Of a stretch of 8,199 nt of DNA, positions 1 to 8,193 are shown piece by piece. Origin of the DNA: Acetobacteraceae bacterium (GTDB lineage Bacteria; Pseudomonadota; Alphaproteobacteria; Acetobacterales; Acetobacteraceae); NCBI GenBank assembly GCA_947475475.1, contig CANJOG010000066.1, forward strand, positions 1-8,199. The letters run 5' to 3'. The position numbers and the translations under genes were made by a program. Under the pieces are notes generated by a model that saw only the letters and a program-made list of their open reading frames with translations, did no database searches and had not been told where the DNA came from. The number at the start of each line of letters is the position of its first letter. Positions within the stretch are counted from its first letter, which is position 1.

Positions 1-876
1 GCCGTCTCGGTTGCCAACCAGCTGGCCTCCAAGGGCGTGAAGGTCGTCGCCGGTCATTTCTGCTCGTCCAGCTCGATCCCGGCGAGCAAGGTCTACACCG
101 AAGAGGGCGTGCTGCAGATCACGCCGGCTTCGACCAATCCGAAATACACCGACGAGGGTGCCTGGAACACGTTCCGCGTCTGCGGCCGCGACGATCAGCA
201 GGGCGCGGTAGCCGGCAAGTACATTGCGACGAAATACAAGGGCAAGAAGGTCGCGATCCTCCACGACAACTCAACCTATGGCAAAGGCCTCGCGGAAGAG
301 ACGAAGAAGGCTTTCAACGTCGCGGGTGGCAAGGAGACGCTGTTCGAGGCCTATACGCCGGGTGAGAAAGACTACTCGGCCGTAGTCAGCCGCCTGAAAT
401 CGTCTGGCATCGAGGTGATCTATCTTGGTGGCTATCACACCGAAGGCGGGTTGATCCTGCGCCAGGCCAAGCAGCAAGGCATGAAGGTCACTCTGATTGG
501 CGGCGATGCGCTGGTGACCAACGAATTCTGGCAGATCACCGGTGATTCCGGCCAGGGCACGCTGATGACCTTCGCGCCCGATCCGCGCGCGCGTCCGGCC
601 AATGCCAGCCTGGTCAATGACTTCAAGAAGAAGAACATCGATCCGGAAGGCTATGTTCTCTACACCTATGCGGCGATCCAAGTGTGGGCCGATGCCGCGA
701 AGAAGGCCAATTCGGTCGATCCGAAGAAGGTTGCCGCCGAGCTGAAGGCGTCTGCCCAGGGCTGGAGCAGCGCTGTCGGCAACATCGCTTTCGACAAGAA
801 GGGCGATCCGAAGGCCGCTGGCTATGTGATGTTCGAATGGAAGAACGGCAGCTACGCGCAGCAGCCGCAGAGCTGA
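1..876 (+). CDS. Branched-chain amino acid ABC transporter substrate-binding protein (LivJ/LivK type), 5' partial
   Basis: This is the C-terminal 291 residues of a periplasmic binding protein that captures Leu/Ile/Val-type amino acids and passes them to a LivHMGF-type ABC importer. The reading frame is open from base 1 and stops with TGA at 874-876. Full-length relatives have about 370 residues, so the signal peptide and part of lobe 1 lie to the left of the window. Visible family landmarks are GHFCSSSSIPAS (fragment residues about 17-28, the Ser-rich ligand-binding loop), the ITPAST segment, HDNSTYGKGLAEE, GEKDYSAVVSRLK and the GGYHTEGGLILRQA motif, all closely matching E. coli LivJ in order and spacing. 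Two cysteines (in HFC and RVC) sit in lobe 1. An intrinsic terminator follows 39 bases after the stop, so this is the last gene of its transcript. No permease or ATPase gene is visible. The exact ligand is not certain, because this fold also binds other amino acids and amides. Confidence 0.93.
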   Translation, partial: AVSVANQLASKGVKVVAGHFCSSSSIPASKVYTEEGVLQITPASTNPKYTDEGAWNTFRVCGRDDQQGAVAGKYIATKYKGKKVAILHDNSTYGKGLAEETKKAFNVAGGKETLFEAYTPGEKDYSAVVSRLKSSGIEVIYLGGYHTEGGLILRQAKQQGMKVTLIGGDALVTNEFWQITGDSGQGTLMTFAPDPRARPANASLVNDFKKKNIDPEGYVLYTYAAIQVWADAAKKANSVDPKKVAAELKASAQGWSSAVGNIAFDKKGDPKAAGYVMFEWKNGSYAQQPQS

Positions 877-915
877 ACATCGCGCCCTTCGAGTGGGGCG
901 TGATGGCTGAGACAG

Positions 916-948
916 GCCCCGGGATGGAAGTCCCGGGGCTTTCTTTTT
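916..948 (+). terminator. Rho-independent terminator of the LivK-type gene
   Basis: A perfect 9-bp GC-rich stem (GCCCCGGGA at 916-924 with TCCCGGGGC at 931-939) and a 6-base loop are followed by TTTCTTTTT (940-948). It sits 39 bases past the stop of the binding-protein gene and just before the 3' end of the convergent flavin reductase gene. Read on the minus strand the same stem lacks a U-tract, so it should act mainly on plus-strand transcripts. Confidence 0.9.
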
Positions 949-957
949 GGCGCGCGG

Positions 958-1452
958 TTAAGCGCCGACGCCGTGATAGCCGCGCTTGTAGTAGATCAGC
1001 GCCGGAGCTTCCTCGCCAAGCTTGACGGCCTGCACTTCGCAGAACAGCACACTATGGGTACCGACCTCCACGATATTGGCGATCCGGCAATCCAGCGCCA
1101 CTAGCGCATCGGACAAGGCGGGCGAGCCCGTCACGAGTGTTTCCCAGCTTGCCTTGGCGAAGCGTGCCTCGACATCATTTTTCGCCTGGCTCTGCGACGC
1201 GAAACTGTTGGAAATCTCCTGATGGGAGCCTGCGAGAATATTCACGCAGAGCACACCGTTTTCCTTGAACTGCCCGTTCAGATCGCCGGCGCGGCGCATG
1301 CAGACGAGAAGGGTCGGTGGATCGTCTGTCACACTGCACACTGCGGAGGCTGTAAAGCCGCAGCGTCCCGTCGGGCCATTGCTGGTGATGACATTCACCG
1401 CCGCGCCAAGGCGCGCCATGGCCTCGCGGAAGCTCTTCTGATCGACCTGCAT
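958..1452 (-). CDS. Flavin reductase family protein (HpaC/RutF-like), 164 aa
   Basis: This is a small NAD(P)H:flavin oxidoreductase of the split-barrel FMN-binding family. Such enzymes supply reduced FMN/FAD to a partner monooxygenase. Landmarks are FREAMARLGAAVNVIT (residues 8-23), FTASAVCSVTDDPPTLLVC (33-51, the flavin-binding core), LCVNILA (68-74) and GTHSVLFCEV (131-140), ending in the typical YYKRGYH. The sequence resembles both E. coli RutF (pyrimidine catabolism) and HpaC (4-hydroxyphenylacetate), and no rut or hpa gene is visible, so the partner is unknown. The start is the ATG at 1450-1452, with GGAG five bases upstream. A longer in-frame ATG at 1558-1560 lacks a ribosome binding site and would add an N-terminus atypical of the family. 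It lies 143 bases downstream of folC in the same direction, so it may be read through from that operon or have its own promoter. I saw no convincing promoter in the gap. Confidence 0.9.
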   Translation of the reverse strand: MQVDQKSFREAMARLGAAVNVITSNGPTGRCGFTASAVCSVTDDPPTLLVCMRRAGDLNGQFKENGVLCVNILAGSHQEISNSFASQSQAKNDVEARFAKASWETLVTGSPALSDALVALDCRIANIVEVGTHSVLFCEVQAVKLGEEAPALIYYKRGYHGVGA

Positions 1453-1595
1453 TCTTGCTCCGCCCCGCCTCTGCGTCGTGTTTCTGTTTAAGCTGCCGCT
1501 GACCGTATCTGGACGCGGCGCGATAAGATCATTCAGTTCGGCCCGATGGGAAAGAGCCATTTGGACGAGCCTGCCCAGTCATTGCAGATGTGCGT

Positions 1596-2903
1596 TCAGC
1601 CGGCGATTGGCAATGCGCCCGCATCCAGTTTCAGCACCTCGCCAGCCAAGTAGAGGCTACCGCAAATCAGCACCCGGCACGGCGTGTCGGCCCTGGCAAT
1701 GCTGCGAAGCGCGTCCGCAATGCGGGGGCCGATGCGGGCAGCGCCGCCGCTTGCAGCAACGATGCGCTCGGGGGTGAGGGCCAGGTGCTGGCCAGGCTCG
1801 GCAATTGCCCAAACGCTCGCGGCCAGAGGGGTCAGAGGTGCGAGGAAACCCGCCACGTCCTTCGAGTCCTTCATGCCGATAACGAGATGGGTGGGCTTGT
1901 CGCGCCAGAGCCGCAGATGTTCGGCGAGGATGATCCCGGCGCCCGGATTATGCCCGCCATCGAGCCAGAGTTCGGCATGTGGCGGCAGGAGCGCCGCAAG
2001 CTTGCCGGTCAGTCTTTGCATCCGTCCCGGCCATTCGGCCTCGGCGATGGCGCCATAGGCGGCGTTGGGGATTGGCAGGCCGGACGCCCGTAGGGCCGCA
2101 ATGGCGATACCGGCATTTTCGATCTGATGCGTGCCGGGCAGGCTGGGCAGGGGCAGGTCCAGCGCGCCGCTCGCGTCCTGGAAATGCAGCCCGTCGCCGC
2201 GCTGCTCGATCTGCCAGGATGTGCCGCGCTGGTTCAACACTGCGCCGCGTGCTGCCGCTGCCGCCGCGATGACCTGCATGGCCGGCTCCTGCTGAAAGCC
2301 GGTAATCAGCGGGACGAAGCTGCGTGCAATGCCGGCTTTCTCGCCGGCGATCTGCTCCAGCGTATCGCCGAGAAAGGACTGGTGATCCAGCGAGAGCGAG
2401 GTGATGGCCGCAGCCACGACGGGCACGTCGACGTTGGTCGCATCCAGCTTTCCGCCCAACCCTACTTCAAGGATGCACAGATCGGCCGGCACGCGGCTGA
2501 ACAGCAGGAAGGCGGCGGCGGTGATCGCCTCAAATACCGTCACTGGCGCCAAGGCGCCCGCAGCTTCGATCTCTTCGAGTGCGGCGAGAAGCATCGCATC
2601 GTCGGCGAGTGTTCCAGCGATTCGGATGCGTTCGTTGAAATGCACCAGATGCGGCGAGGTATAGACATGCACGCGCAGACCGGCGCTTTCGGCGATAGCG
2701 CGCAGAAACGCGCAGGTGCTGCCTTTGCCGTTGGTGCCCGCGACGTGAATCACCGGCGGCAGGCGCCTCTGCGGATTACCCAACAAATCAAGCAGCTTCT
2801 CGATCCGCCCAAGGCTGAGATCGATCACGCGCGGATGCATCGCATGGAGCCGTTCAAGCACCGGCTCCAGCCTGCCTCTCAGATCATGCGGGGCCGCTAT
2901 CAT
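1596..2903 (-). CDS. folC: Bifunctional folylpolyglutamate synthase / dihydrofolate synthase
   Basis: This cytoplasmic ATP-dependent ligase of the Mur-ligase superfamily adds glutamate to dihydropteroate (giving dihydrofolate) and extends the polyglutamate tail of folates. Its 435 residues are normal for FolC. Motifs in order are the P-loop GTNGKGS (56-62), YTSPHL (81-86), FEAIT (124-128), EVGLGGKLDATN (146-157, containing the Mg-binding region), TSLSLDHQSFLG (168-179) followed by GEKAGI (187-192) with the Lys that is carbamylated in the family, GTHQIENA (257-264), and DGGHNP (315-320) in the C-terminal domain, where DGAHNP is more usual. It is the last gene of the trpB-trpA-accD-folC cluster, starting 15 bases after the accD stop. 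The bases before its ATG offer only a weak ribosome binding site (GGCTGG), so translation may rely partly on reinitiation after accD. Confidence 0.96.
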   Translation of the reverse strand: MIAAPHDLRGRLEPVLERLHAMHPRVIDLSLGRIEKLLDLLGNPQRRLPPVIHVAGTNGKGSTCAFLRAIAESAGLRVHVYTSPHLVHFNERIRIAGTLADDAMLLAALEEIEAAGALAPVTVFEAITAAAFLLFSRVPADLCILEVGLGGKLDATNVDVPVVAAAITSLSLDHQSFLGDTLEQIAGEKAGIARSFVPLITGFQQEPAMQVIAAAAAARGAVLNQRGTSWQIEQRGDGLHFQDASGALDLPLPSLPGTHQIENAGIAIAALRASGLPIPNAAYGAIAEAEWPGRMQRLTGKLAALLPPHAELWLDGGHNPGAGIILAEHLRLWRDKPTHLVIGMKDSKDVAGFLAPLTPLAASVWAIAEPGQHLALTPERIVAASGGAARIGPRIADALRSIARADTPCRVLICGSLYLAGEVLKLDAGALPIAG

Positions 2904-2918
2904 GGGCCAGCCGGAAAA

Positions 2919-3782
2919 TCAGGCGGCGCGCGCGACGGGCTTCGCGAGCAAGCCGATCAGCGTGCCCAGTGTCGTGCGCATCTCGGCGCGCGGAACCACC
3001 ATGTCCACGATACCGTGCTGGTGCAGATATTCGGCGCGCTGGAAGCCTTCCGGCAGTTTCTCGCGCACCGTCTGTTCGATCACGCGCGCCCCGGCGAAGC
3101 CGATCATCGCACCCGGCTCGGCGAGCTGGATATCGCCCAGCATGGCGAAGCTGGCGGTAACGCCACCGGTGGTCGGGTCTGTCAGCACAACGATGTAGGG
3201 CAGGCCTGCTTCTTTCACCATCGTCGCGGCAATGATCGAGCGTGGCATCTGCATGAGGCTGATCGCCCCTTCCTGCATGCGCGCACCGCCCGAGGCGGTG
3301 AACACGATCAGCGGGGCATCCTGCAACACCGCCAGGCGGGCGGCGGCAACGAGGCCCTCGCCCACGGCGGCCCCCATCGAGCCGCCCATGAATTCGAAAT
3401 CCATCGCGGCGACCACGGCGGAGGCGCCGGTGATCTTGCCATGCGCCACCAGGATCGCATCGTCCTGGTGCATCTTCTCGCGCGCATCGCGGATGCGGTC
3501 CGTGTAGCGTTTCTGGTCGCGAAAGCGCAGCGGATCGGCCGGCGCTTTCGGCAATTCGATGCGTGTGTAGCTGCCCGCGTCGAAGGTCCAGCTCAGCCGC
3601 TCGGCGGCATTGCCGCGCATATGGAAGCCGCAATGCGGGCAGACTTTCTGAACCTTCGCCAGATCGGGCTGGAAGATCATCTGCTGGCAGGACGGGCATT
3701 GATGCCAGAGATTATCCGGAACTTCCCGGCGCCCCAGCAGGGTCCGGATTTTCGGCCTGACGAATTCGGTCAACCAGCTCAT
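2919..3782 (-). CDS. accD: Acetyl-CoA carboxylase carboxyltransferase subunit beta
   Basis: This is the beta subunit of the carboxyltransferase that moves CO2 from carboxybiotin to acetyl-CoA, making malonyl-CoA for fatty acid synthesis. It works as a heterotetramer with AccA, which is not in this window. The 287 residues begin with the typical MSWLTEFVRPKI. They carry the zinc ribbon with Cys29, Cys32, Cys48 and Cys51 (CPSC and CPHC), then the crotonase-like core with FMGGSMGAAVGEG (131-143), SGGARMQEG (164-172), DPTTGGVTASFAM (202-214) and GFAGARVIEQT (228-238). All expected motifs are present. The ATG overlaps the trpA stop by 4 bp (ATGA), and an AGGAG ribosome binding site lies inside the end of trpA, six bases upstream. 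This implies translational coupling with trpA. Confidence 0.97.
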   Translation of the reverse strand: MSWLTEFVRPKIRTLLGRREVPDNLWHQCPSCQQMIFQPDLAKVQKVCPHCGFHMRGNAAERLSWTFDAGSYTRIELPKAPADPLRFRDQKRYTDRIRDAREKMHQDDAILVAHGKITGASAVVAAMDFEFMGGSMGAAVGEGLVAAARLAVLQDAPLIVFTASGGARMQEGAISLMQMPRSIIAATMVKEAGLPYIVVLTDPTTGGVTASFAMLGDIQLAEPGAMIGFAGARVIEQTVREKLPEGFQRAEYLHQHGIVDMVVPRAEMRTTLGTLIGLLAKPVARAA

Positions 3783-4605
3783 GCTGCGCTCCTCGCACCG
3801 CGAATACCGTCGGCCAGGTCGCGCACCAGCGCGAGCACGCTGGAGACCGTCTCAGGTCCTGCGCGGCCATTTTCGTCGAGTGTCTTGACCATGGTGTCGA
3901 TCAGCGCCGAGCCTACCACAGCGGCATCCGCCGCGCGCACCGCATTGGCGGCCTGATCGGGGGTGCGCACACCAAAGCCGATGGCAATTGGCAGATCGGT
4001 ATGCCTGCGCACCAGCGGGACGGCGCGGCCAAATTCGTCGGCGTTCGCAACGCGCGTGCCGGTGATGCCGGTGATCGAGACGTAATAGACGAAGCCGGAG
4101 CTGCCATTGAGCACGACGGGCAGGCGTGCCTCGTCGGTGGTGGGCGCAATCAGGCGGATGAAGTCGAGCTTATGCTTCGTCGAATGCGGCAGAATGAGGT
4201 CGGATTCCTCGGTGGGCAGATCGACGATGATCAGCCCGTCCACGCCGGACACTTCGGCATCGCGGCAGAATTCGGCGACGCCGTAGCTGTCGATCGGGTT
4301 GAGGTAACCCATCAGCACGATCGGCGTCGTCGCATCGTGCTTACGGAAGTCGCGCACCATGGCAAGGGTTTTGGCCAGCGTGGCGCCAGCCTTCAATGCC
4401 CGTTGGCCGGCGGCCTGGACGGTGGGTCCGTCCGCCATCGGGTCGGTGAACGGCATACCAACCTCGATGATATCCGCACCCGCCGCCGGCATGCCGCGCA
4501 GGATGGCGAGGCTGGTTGCCGGGTCGGGGTCATAGGCCTCGAGGAAGGTGATCAGCGCGCCGCGATTGGCGTCGCGCAGGCGGGCGAAGCAAGCGGCAAT
4601 CCGGC

Positions 4606-4609
<4 letters not shown>
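3779..4609 (-). CDS. trpA: Tryptophan synthase alpha subunit
   Basis: This TIM-barrel subunit cleaves indole-3-glycerol phosphate to indole and glyceraldehyde 3-phosphate and channels indole to TrpB. The GTG start at 4607-4609 overlaps the trpB stop (GTGA) and has GGAG seven bases upstream. From it the protein is 276 residues, and the catalytic residues fall on the enterobacterial numbers: Glu49 (ADIIEVGMPF) and Asp60 (DPMADGP). Tyr102 (MGYLNP) and Tyr175 (SGFVYYVS) also agree, which supports this start over a longer open frame reaching 4741 inside trpB. GITG (181-184) and GFGVRTPDQA in the phosphate-binding region are intact. One oddity is the first beta-alpha loop, which reads FLEAYDPD (22-29), where most TrpA proteins have FVTAGDP or FVTLGDP; the Asp-Pro is kept. 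The gene is tightly coupled to both neighbours. Confidence 0.96.
3789..3793 (-). promoter_or_regulatory. Ribosome binding site of accD inside trpA
   Basis: AGGAG on the minus strand lies six bases before the accD ATG and within the last codons of trpA. Together with the ATGA overlap it indicates coupled termination and reinitiation. Confidence 0.8.
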
Positions 4610-5862
<1,253 letters not shown>

Positions 5863-6080
5863 TGCCCGAATCTCCGCAGAAGGCGGCGGTTTAGCCCAGA
5901 GACGGGCCGCGGTCATCCCCGGCCTGCCGCCGCCCTGGCGGGACTGGGGTGCGGGGCTCCCATTTCTGGCCAAGTCTTTTTCGGCCACCCCTTGGGGAGA
6001 ATACGGCGGACCGGCTAAGGGAGATCATCTGGATAGGACCCCGATGCACGCTTGTTTGCCCAGCCTTGGCCATGCCAGCC
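5863..6080. promoter_or_regulatory. Divergent intergenic region between trpB and murI
   Basis: These 218 bases must hold the promoters of the leftward trpBA-accD-folC unit and the rightward murI. It includes a small palindrome CCCCTTGGGG (5988-5997). On the plus strand an AT-richer stretch (TCTTTTT near 5975-5981, then GAATAC at 5999-6004) has about the right spacing for a promoter but matches the consensus poorly. GGAG at 5872-5875 (minus) precedes the TTG start of trpB. I see no leader peptide with tandem Trp codons and no terminator/antiterminator pair, so classical trp attenuation is not supported. Exact promoter positions cannot be called. Confidence 0.45.
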
Positions 6081-6917
6081 ATGACCGCTTCTGACGCGCC
6101 GCCCTCCCTGCTCGTGGTCGATTCGGGGATTGGCGGCCTGTCCGTCGTCGCCGAGTTGCGCAAGGACCTGCCGACCGCGCGAATCGCCTATGTGGCAGAT
6201 AATGGCGGCTTTCCCTATGGCGCGCTCCCGGACGACATGCTGACCGCCCGCATGATCGCCCTGGTGGGCGCCGGGATCGCCCGCTTCAATCCGGACCTGG
6301 TGGTGGTGGCATGCAATACTGGCAGCACGATCGCGCTGGCCTCGCTGCGCCGCGTGTTTGACCTGCCTTTTGTCGGCTGTGTCCCGGCGGTGAAGTGGGC
6401 GGCCTCACTCACGGAGTCCGGCTGCTTCGGCATCCTCGCTACCGAGGCCACGGTCCGCCGCGCCTATTTGCAGGACCTGATCGACCGCTTTGCCGCCGAT
6501 AAGACCGTGCTGAGCCATGGCTCGCGCAAACTCGCCATCCTGGCCGAGCGTCGCTTCCGGGGCGAGCAGGTGGATCTTGGCGAGGTGGTGAGCGAGGTCG
6601 CTGCACTGACCAGCCAGGATGGCGCGCAGCTGATGGACACGATCGTGCTCGGCTGCACCCATTTCGGCTTCTTGCTTGATGAGCTGCGTCAGGCCGCGCC
6701 GGCGAGCATTCGCTGGCTCGACCCGGCGGGGGCGGTGAGCCGCCGCACCCAGGTGGTTGTCGCTGAGCTGGACCACCAGGGCGGCATCGCCGCGGATATT
6801 GCCCTGTTCACCTCCGGCGCTGGGCTCGATGCCGGCCTGCTGCTTGGCTTTCGGCCGTTCGGTTTCGTGCAATTCGATCTACTGCCAATCTCTGCTGGAA
6901 AGCCCTCCGAAGCCTGA
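6081..6917 (+). CDS. murI: Glutamate racemase
   Basis: This cofactor-independent racemase makes D-glutamate for peptidoglycan precursors in the cytoplasm. From the ATG at 6081 it has 278 residues, a normal length. Landmarks are VVDSGIGGLSVV (12-23) with catalytic-site Asp14/Ser15, ADNGGFPYG (39-47), ACNTGST (77-83) with the first catalytic Cys78, ATEATVRRAYLQDLI (120-134), and LGCTHFGFL (190-198) with the second catalytic Cys192 and His194. Both cysteines of the two-base mechanism are present. CNTGST differs from the usual CNTAST by one residue. The start is uncertain: an ATG at 6072 is three codons upstream, and neither has a clear ribosome binding site, while a better GGGAG-like site at 6019-6023 is too far away. 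The gene is divergent from trpB, and a very stable hairpin begins immediately after its stop. Confidence 0.92.
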   Translation: MTASDAPPSLLVVDSGIGGLSVVAELRKDLPTARIAYVADNGGFPYGALPDDMLTARMIALVGAGIARFNPDLVVVACNTGSTIALASLRRVFDLPFVGCVPAVKWAASLTESGCFGILATEATVRRAYLQDLIDRFAADKTVLSHGSRKLAILAERRFRGEQVDLGEVVSEVAALTSQDGAQLMDTIVLGCTHFGFLLDELRQAAPASIRWLDPAGAVSRRTQVVVAELDHQGGIAADIALFTSGAGLDAGLLLGFRPFGFVQFDLLPISAGKPSEA

Positions 6918-6950
6918 CCCGCGCGCGGGGCTATGGCTCCGCCGCGCGGG
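6918..6950 (+). other. Long GC hairpin directly after the murI stop codon
   Basis: Bases 6918-6931 pair with 6936-6950 in one stem of 14 pairs (one G-U, one bulged C at 6943), capped by a TATG loop. The stem starts on the first base after the murI TGA. Only a weak T-stretch (TTTT at 6964-6967) lies downstream, and not adjacent, so it is not a textbook Rho-independent terminator. It could stabilise the 3' end of the murI transcript or weaken read-through into the next gene. Confidence 0.6.
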
Positions 6951-7035
6951 CCGGTATGCTCCATTTTGACGATGCCCGCCGGGTGCCAGCCTGGAAGGCT
7001 CACGGCTTCAATCCGCCCGATGGCGCGGCAAGAAA

Positions 7036-7039
7036 AAGG
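7036..7039 (+). promoter_or_regulatory. Ribosome binding site supporting the TTG start of the LLM oxidoreductase
   Basis: AAGG lies in an A-rich run seven bases before the TTG at 7047, while no such site precedes the in-frame ATG at 7020. The resulting N-terminus places the first beta strand right after the start, as is usual for this fold. Confidence 0.55.
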
Positions 7040-7046
7040 TGTCGAT

Positions 7047-7994
7047 TTGACCAATTCTCCCCTGCTCGGCCTCTATTTGCCCTCCTTCACCGAGGCGAGC
7101 GCCCCGGACTGGACGCCGTTGTTCCAGGTGGCACGCGCGGCCGATGTGGCGGGGATCGACCGCATCGTCATTTCCGACCATGTCGTCTTCGGCGAGCGGC
7201 TGGAAGAATACGCCAAGCCGGAAATCGGCGGCCAGGCTGGCGGCAAGCAGCCCACCGGCCCGGATGGCGCCTGGCTGGAACCGCTGACCACTCTGGCCGT
7301 TCTGGCCGGCATGACAAAGCGCGTGCGCCTCGGCACCCAGATCCTCATCGCCGCCCTGCGCCGCCCCGTGGTCCTGGCCAAGACGGCGGCGACGCTGGAT
7401 GTGCTCTCCGGCGGCAGGCTCGATCTCGGCGTGGGCGTTGGCTGGCAGCGCGAGGAATACGACGCGGCCGGGCTGGCATTCGAGGGGCGTGGCAAGCTGC
7501 TCAATCACACGCTGGAAGTCTGCCAGTTGCTGTGGCGCGAACAGTCCGCGAGCTATTCCTCGCCGCTGCTGACATTTGAGAACATCCACCAGATGCCCAA
7601 GCCGGCCCAGGCGGGCGGCGTGCCGGTCTGGGTGAGCGGCACGATCATCGATAGTGCCATGTCCCGCCTGGCGCGTTTCGGCGCGGGCTGGATTCCCTGG
7701 GGGCCGGATGCGGCCGATATGCACGCCTCAATCCCCCGTATGCGCGCCGCCGTCGCAAAGTTTGGGCGCGATCCGGCGGAGCTGCGCGTGGTGGCCAATC
7801 TGCGGGTGTTCCAGGCGGAGAGCGGCGCGATCGAGATTGAGCGGACGCTGGAGCCGGTGCTGGGGTTGATTGCCGCCGGGGCCACGGATTTCCGCGCCGC
7901 CATGCGGTTTCCTGCTGAGGAGGCGGGCACCACCGCGGAATTGCATCGCCTCGCCAGTGCCTTCCGCGCCGCGGTCGGGCGGCCAGCGCCGTAA
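7047..7994 (+). CDS. LLM class flavin/F420-dependent oxidoreductase (luciferase-like)
   Basis: This is a luciferase-like monooxygenase-fold TIM-barrel protein of the group often annotated as F420-dependent (TIGR03619-like). The substrate is unknown. The chosen TTG start at 7047 gives 315 residues and has AAGG seven bases upstream. An ATG at 7020 would add nine residues but lacks a ribosome binding site. Motifs are LLGLYLPSF (6-14, first beta strand), ADVAGIDRIVISDHVV (32-47), EPLTTLAVLAG (78-88), RVRLGTQILI (92-101), RRPVVLAKTAATLD (105-118), SGGRLDLGVGVGW (121-133) and GGVPVWVSG in the second half. These fit reduced-flavin or deazaflavin binding. Most proteobacteria lack F420, so FMN is plausible, but the sequence alone does not settle the cofactor. 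It lies 129 bases after murI in the same direction. A TTGACG at 6966-6971 resembles a -35 box but has no good -10 partner. Confidence 0.88.
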   Translation: MTNSPLLGLYLPSFTEASAPDWTPLFQVARAADVAGIDRIVISDHVVFGERLEEYAKPEIGGQAGGKQPTGPDGAWLEPLTTLAVLAGMTKRVRLGTQILIAALRRPVVLAKTAATLDVLSGGRLDLGVGVGWQREEYDAAGLAFEGRGKLLNHTLEVCQLLWREQSASYSSPLLTFENIHQMPKPAQAGGVPVWVSGTIIDSAMSRLARFGAGWIPWGPDAADMHASIPRMRAAVAKFGRDPAELRVVANLRVFQAESGAIEIERTLEPVLGLIAAGATDFRAAMRFPAEEAGTTAELHRLASAFRAAVGRPAP

Positions 7995-8090
7995 GGGGTC
8001 CGACGTGCGGCCCCGCGCCAACCGATGACGCTTTCGGCGGTGATCGCTGACGTCCTCGCCCCAGTAAGCAGGGCGGTCATATTCCGTGGC
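7995..8090. other. Short intergenic stretch with no recognised gene
   Basis: This stretch lies between the LLM oxidoreductase stop and the presumed IS left end. A six-pair stem (GGGGTC with GGCCCC, about 7995-8014) follows the stop but has no T-tract, so I do not call a terminator. No coding region here is supported. Confidence 0.5.
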
Positions 8091-8136
8091 TGTCCCCCGT
8101 CAGCACCAATGGCACAGATTTGAGGTTGTGATTTAA

Positions 8137-8193
8137 GGAGGGTTGGGGCTTCGTCGTAGTGACGAAGGAACGAAGATGAAGCCCCAACCCTCC
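8137..8193 (+). repeat. Perfect 16-bp inverted repeat enclosing a ribosome binding site
   Basis: GGAGGGTTGGGGCTTC (8137-8152) is the exact reverse complement of 8178-8193, with 25 bases between the arms. The loop contains the AAGGA ribosome binding site (8165-8169), and the right arm starts on the G of the ATG at 8176-8178. A second, smaller hairpin (CTTCGTC 8149-8155 with GACGAAG 8161-8167, 5-base loop) overlaps the left arm and competes with the large one. The arrangement suggests control of translation of the frame that starts at 8176. Confidence 0.8.

Noticed and set aside
916..939. A bidirectional terminator shared with the flavin reductase gene
   Set aside because: On the minus strand the stem is followed by CTGTCTCAG rather than a U-tract, so only plus-strand termination is supported.
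1453..1595. A promoter or small gene between folC and the flavin reductase gene
   Set aside because: I found no convincing -35/-10 pair, and the open frame here is just an in-frame extension upstream of the reductase start without a ribosome binding site.
2127..3956. A 609-codon open frame on the plus strand opposite folC and accD
   Set aside because: It is antisense to two clearly identified genes. Its translation is rich in Arg, His, Gln and Ala with no domain, and such mirror frames are expected in GC-rich DNA with strong third-position bias.
5949..6071. An extended N-terminus for MurI starting at 5949
   Set aside because: The added residues have no family similarity, and the racemase fold begins a few residues after the ATG at 6072/6081.
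5863..6080. A tryptophan attenuator ahead of trpB
   Set aside because: There is no short leader peptide with tandem Trp codons and no alternative terminator hairpin with a U-tract on the minus strand.
7553..8080. A 175-codon minus-strand frame opposite the end of the LLM gene, continuing into the intergenic region
   Set aside because: Most of it is antisense to a conserved gene, and the part outside shows no recognisable protein.
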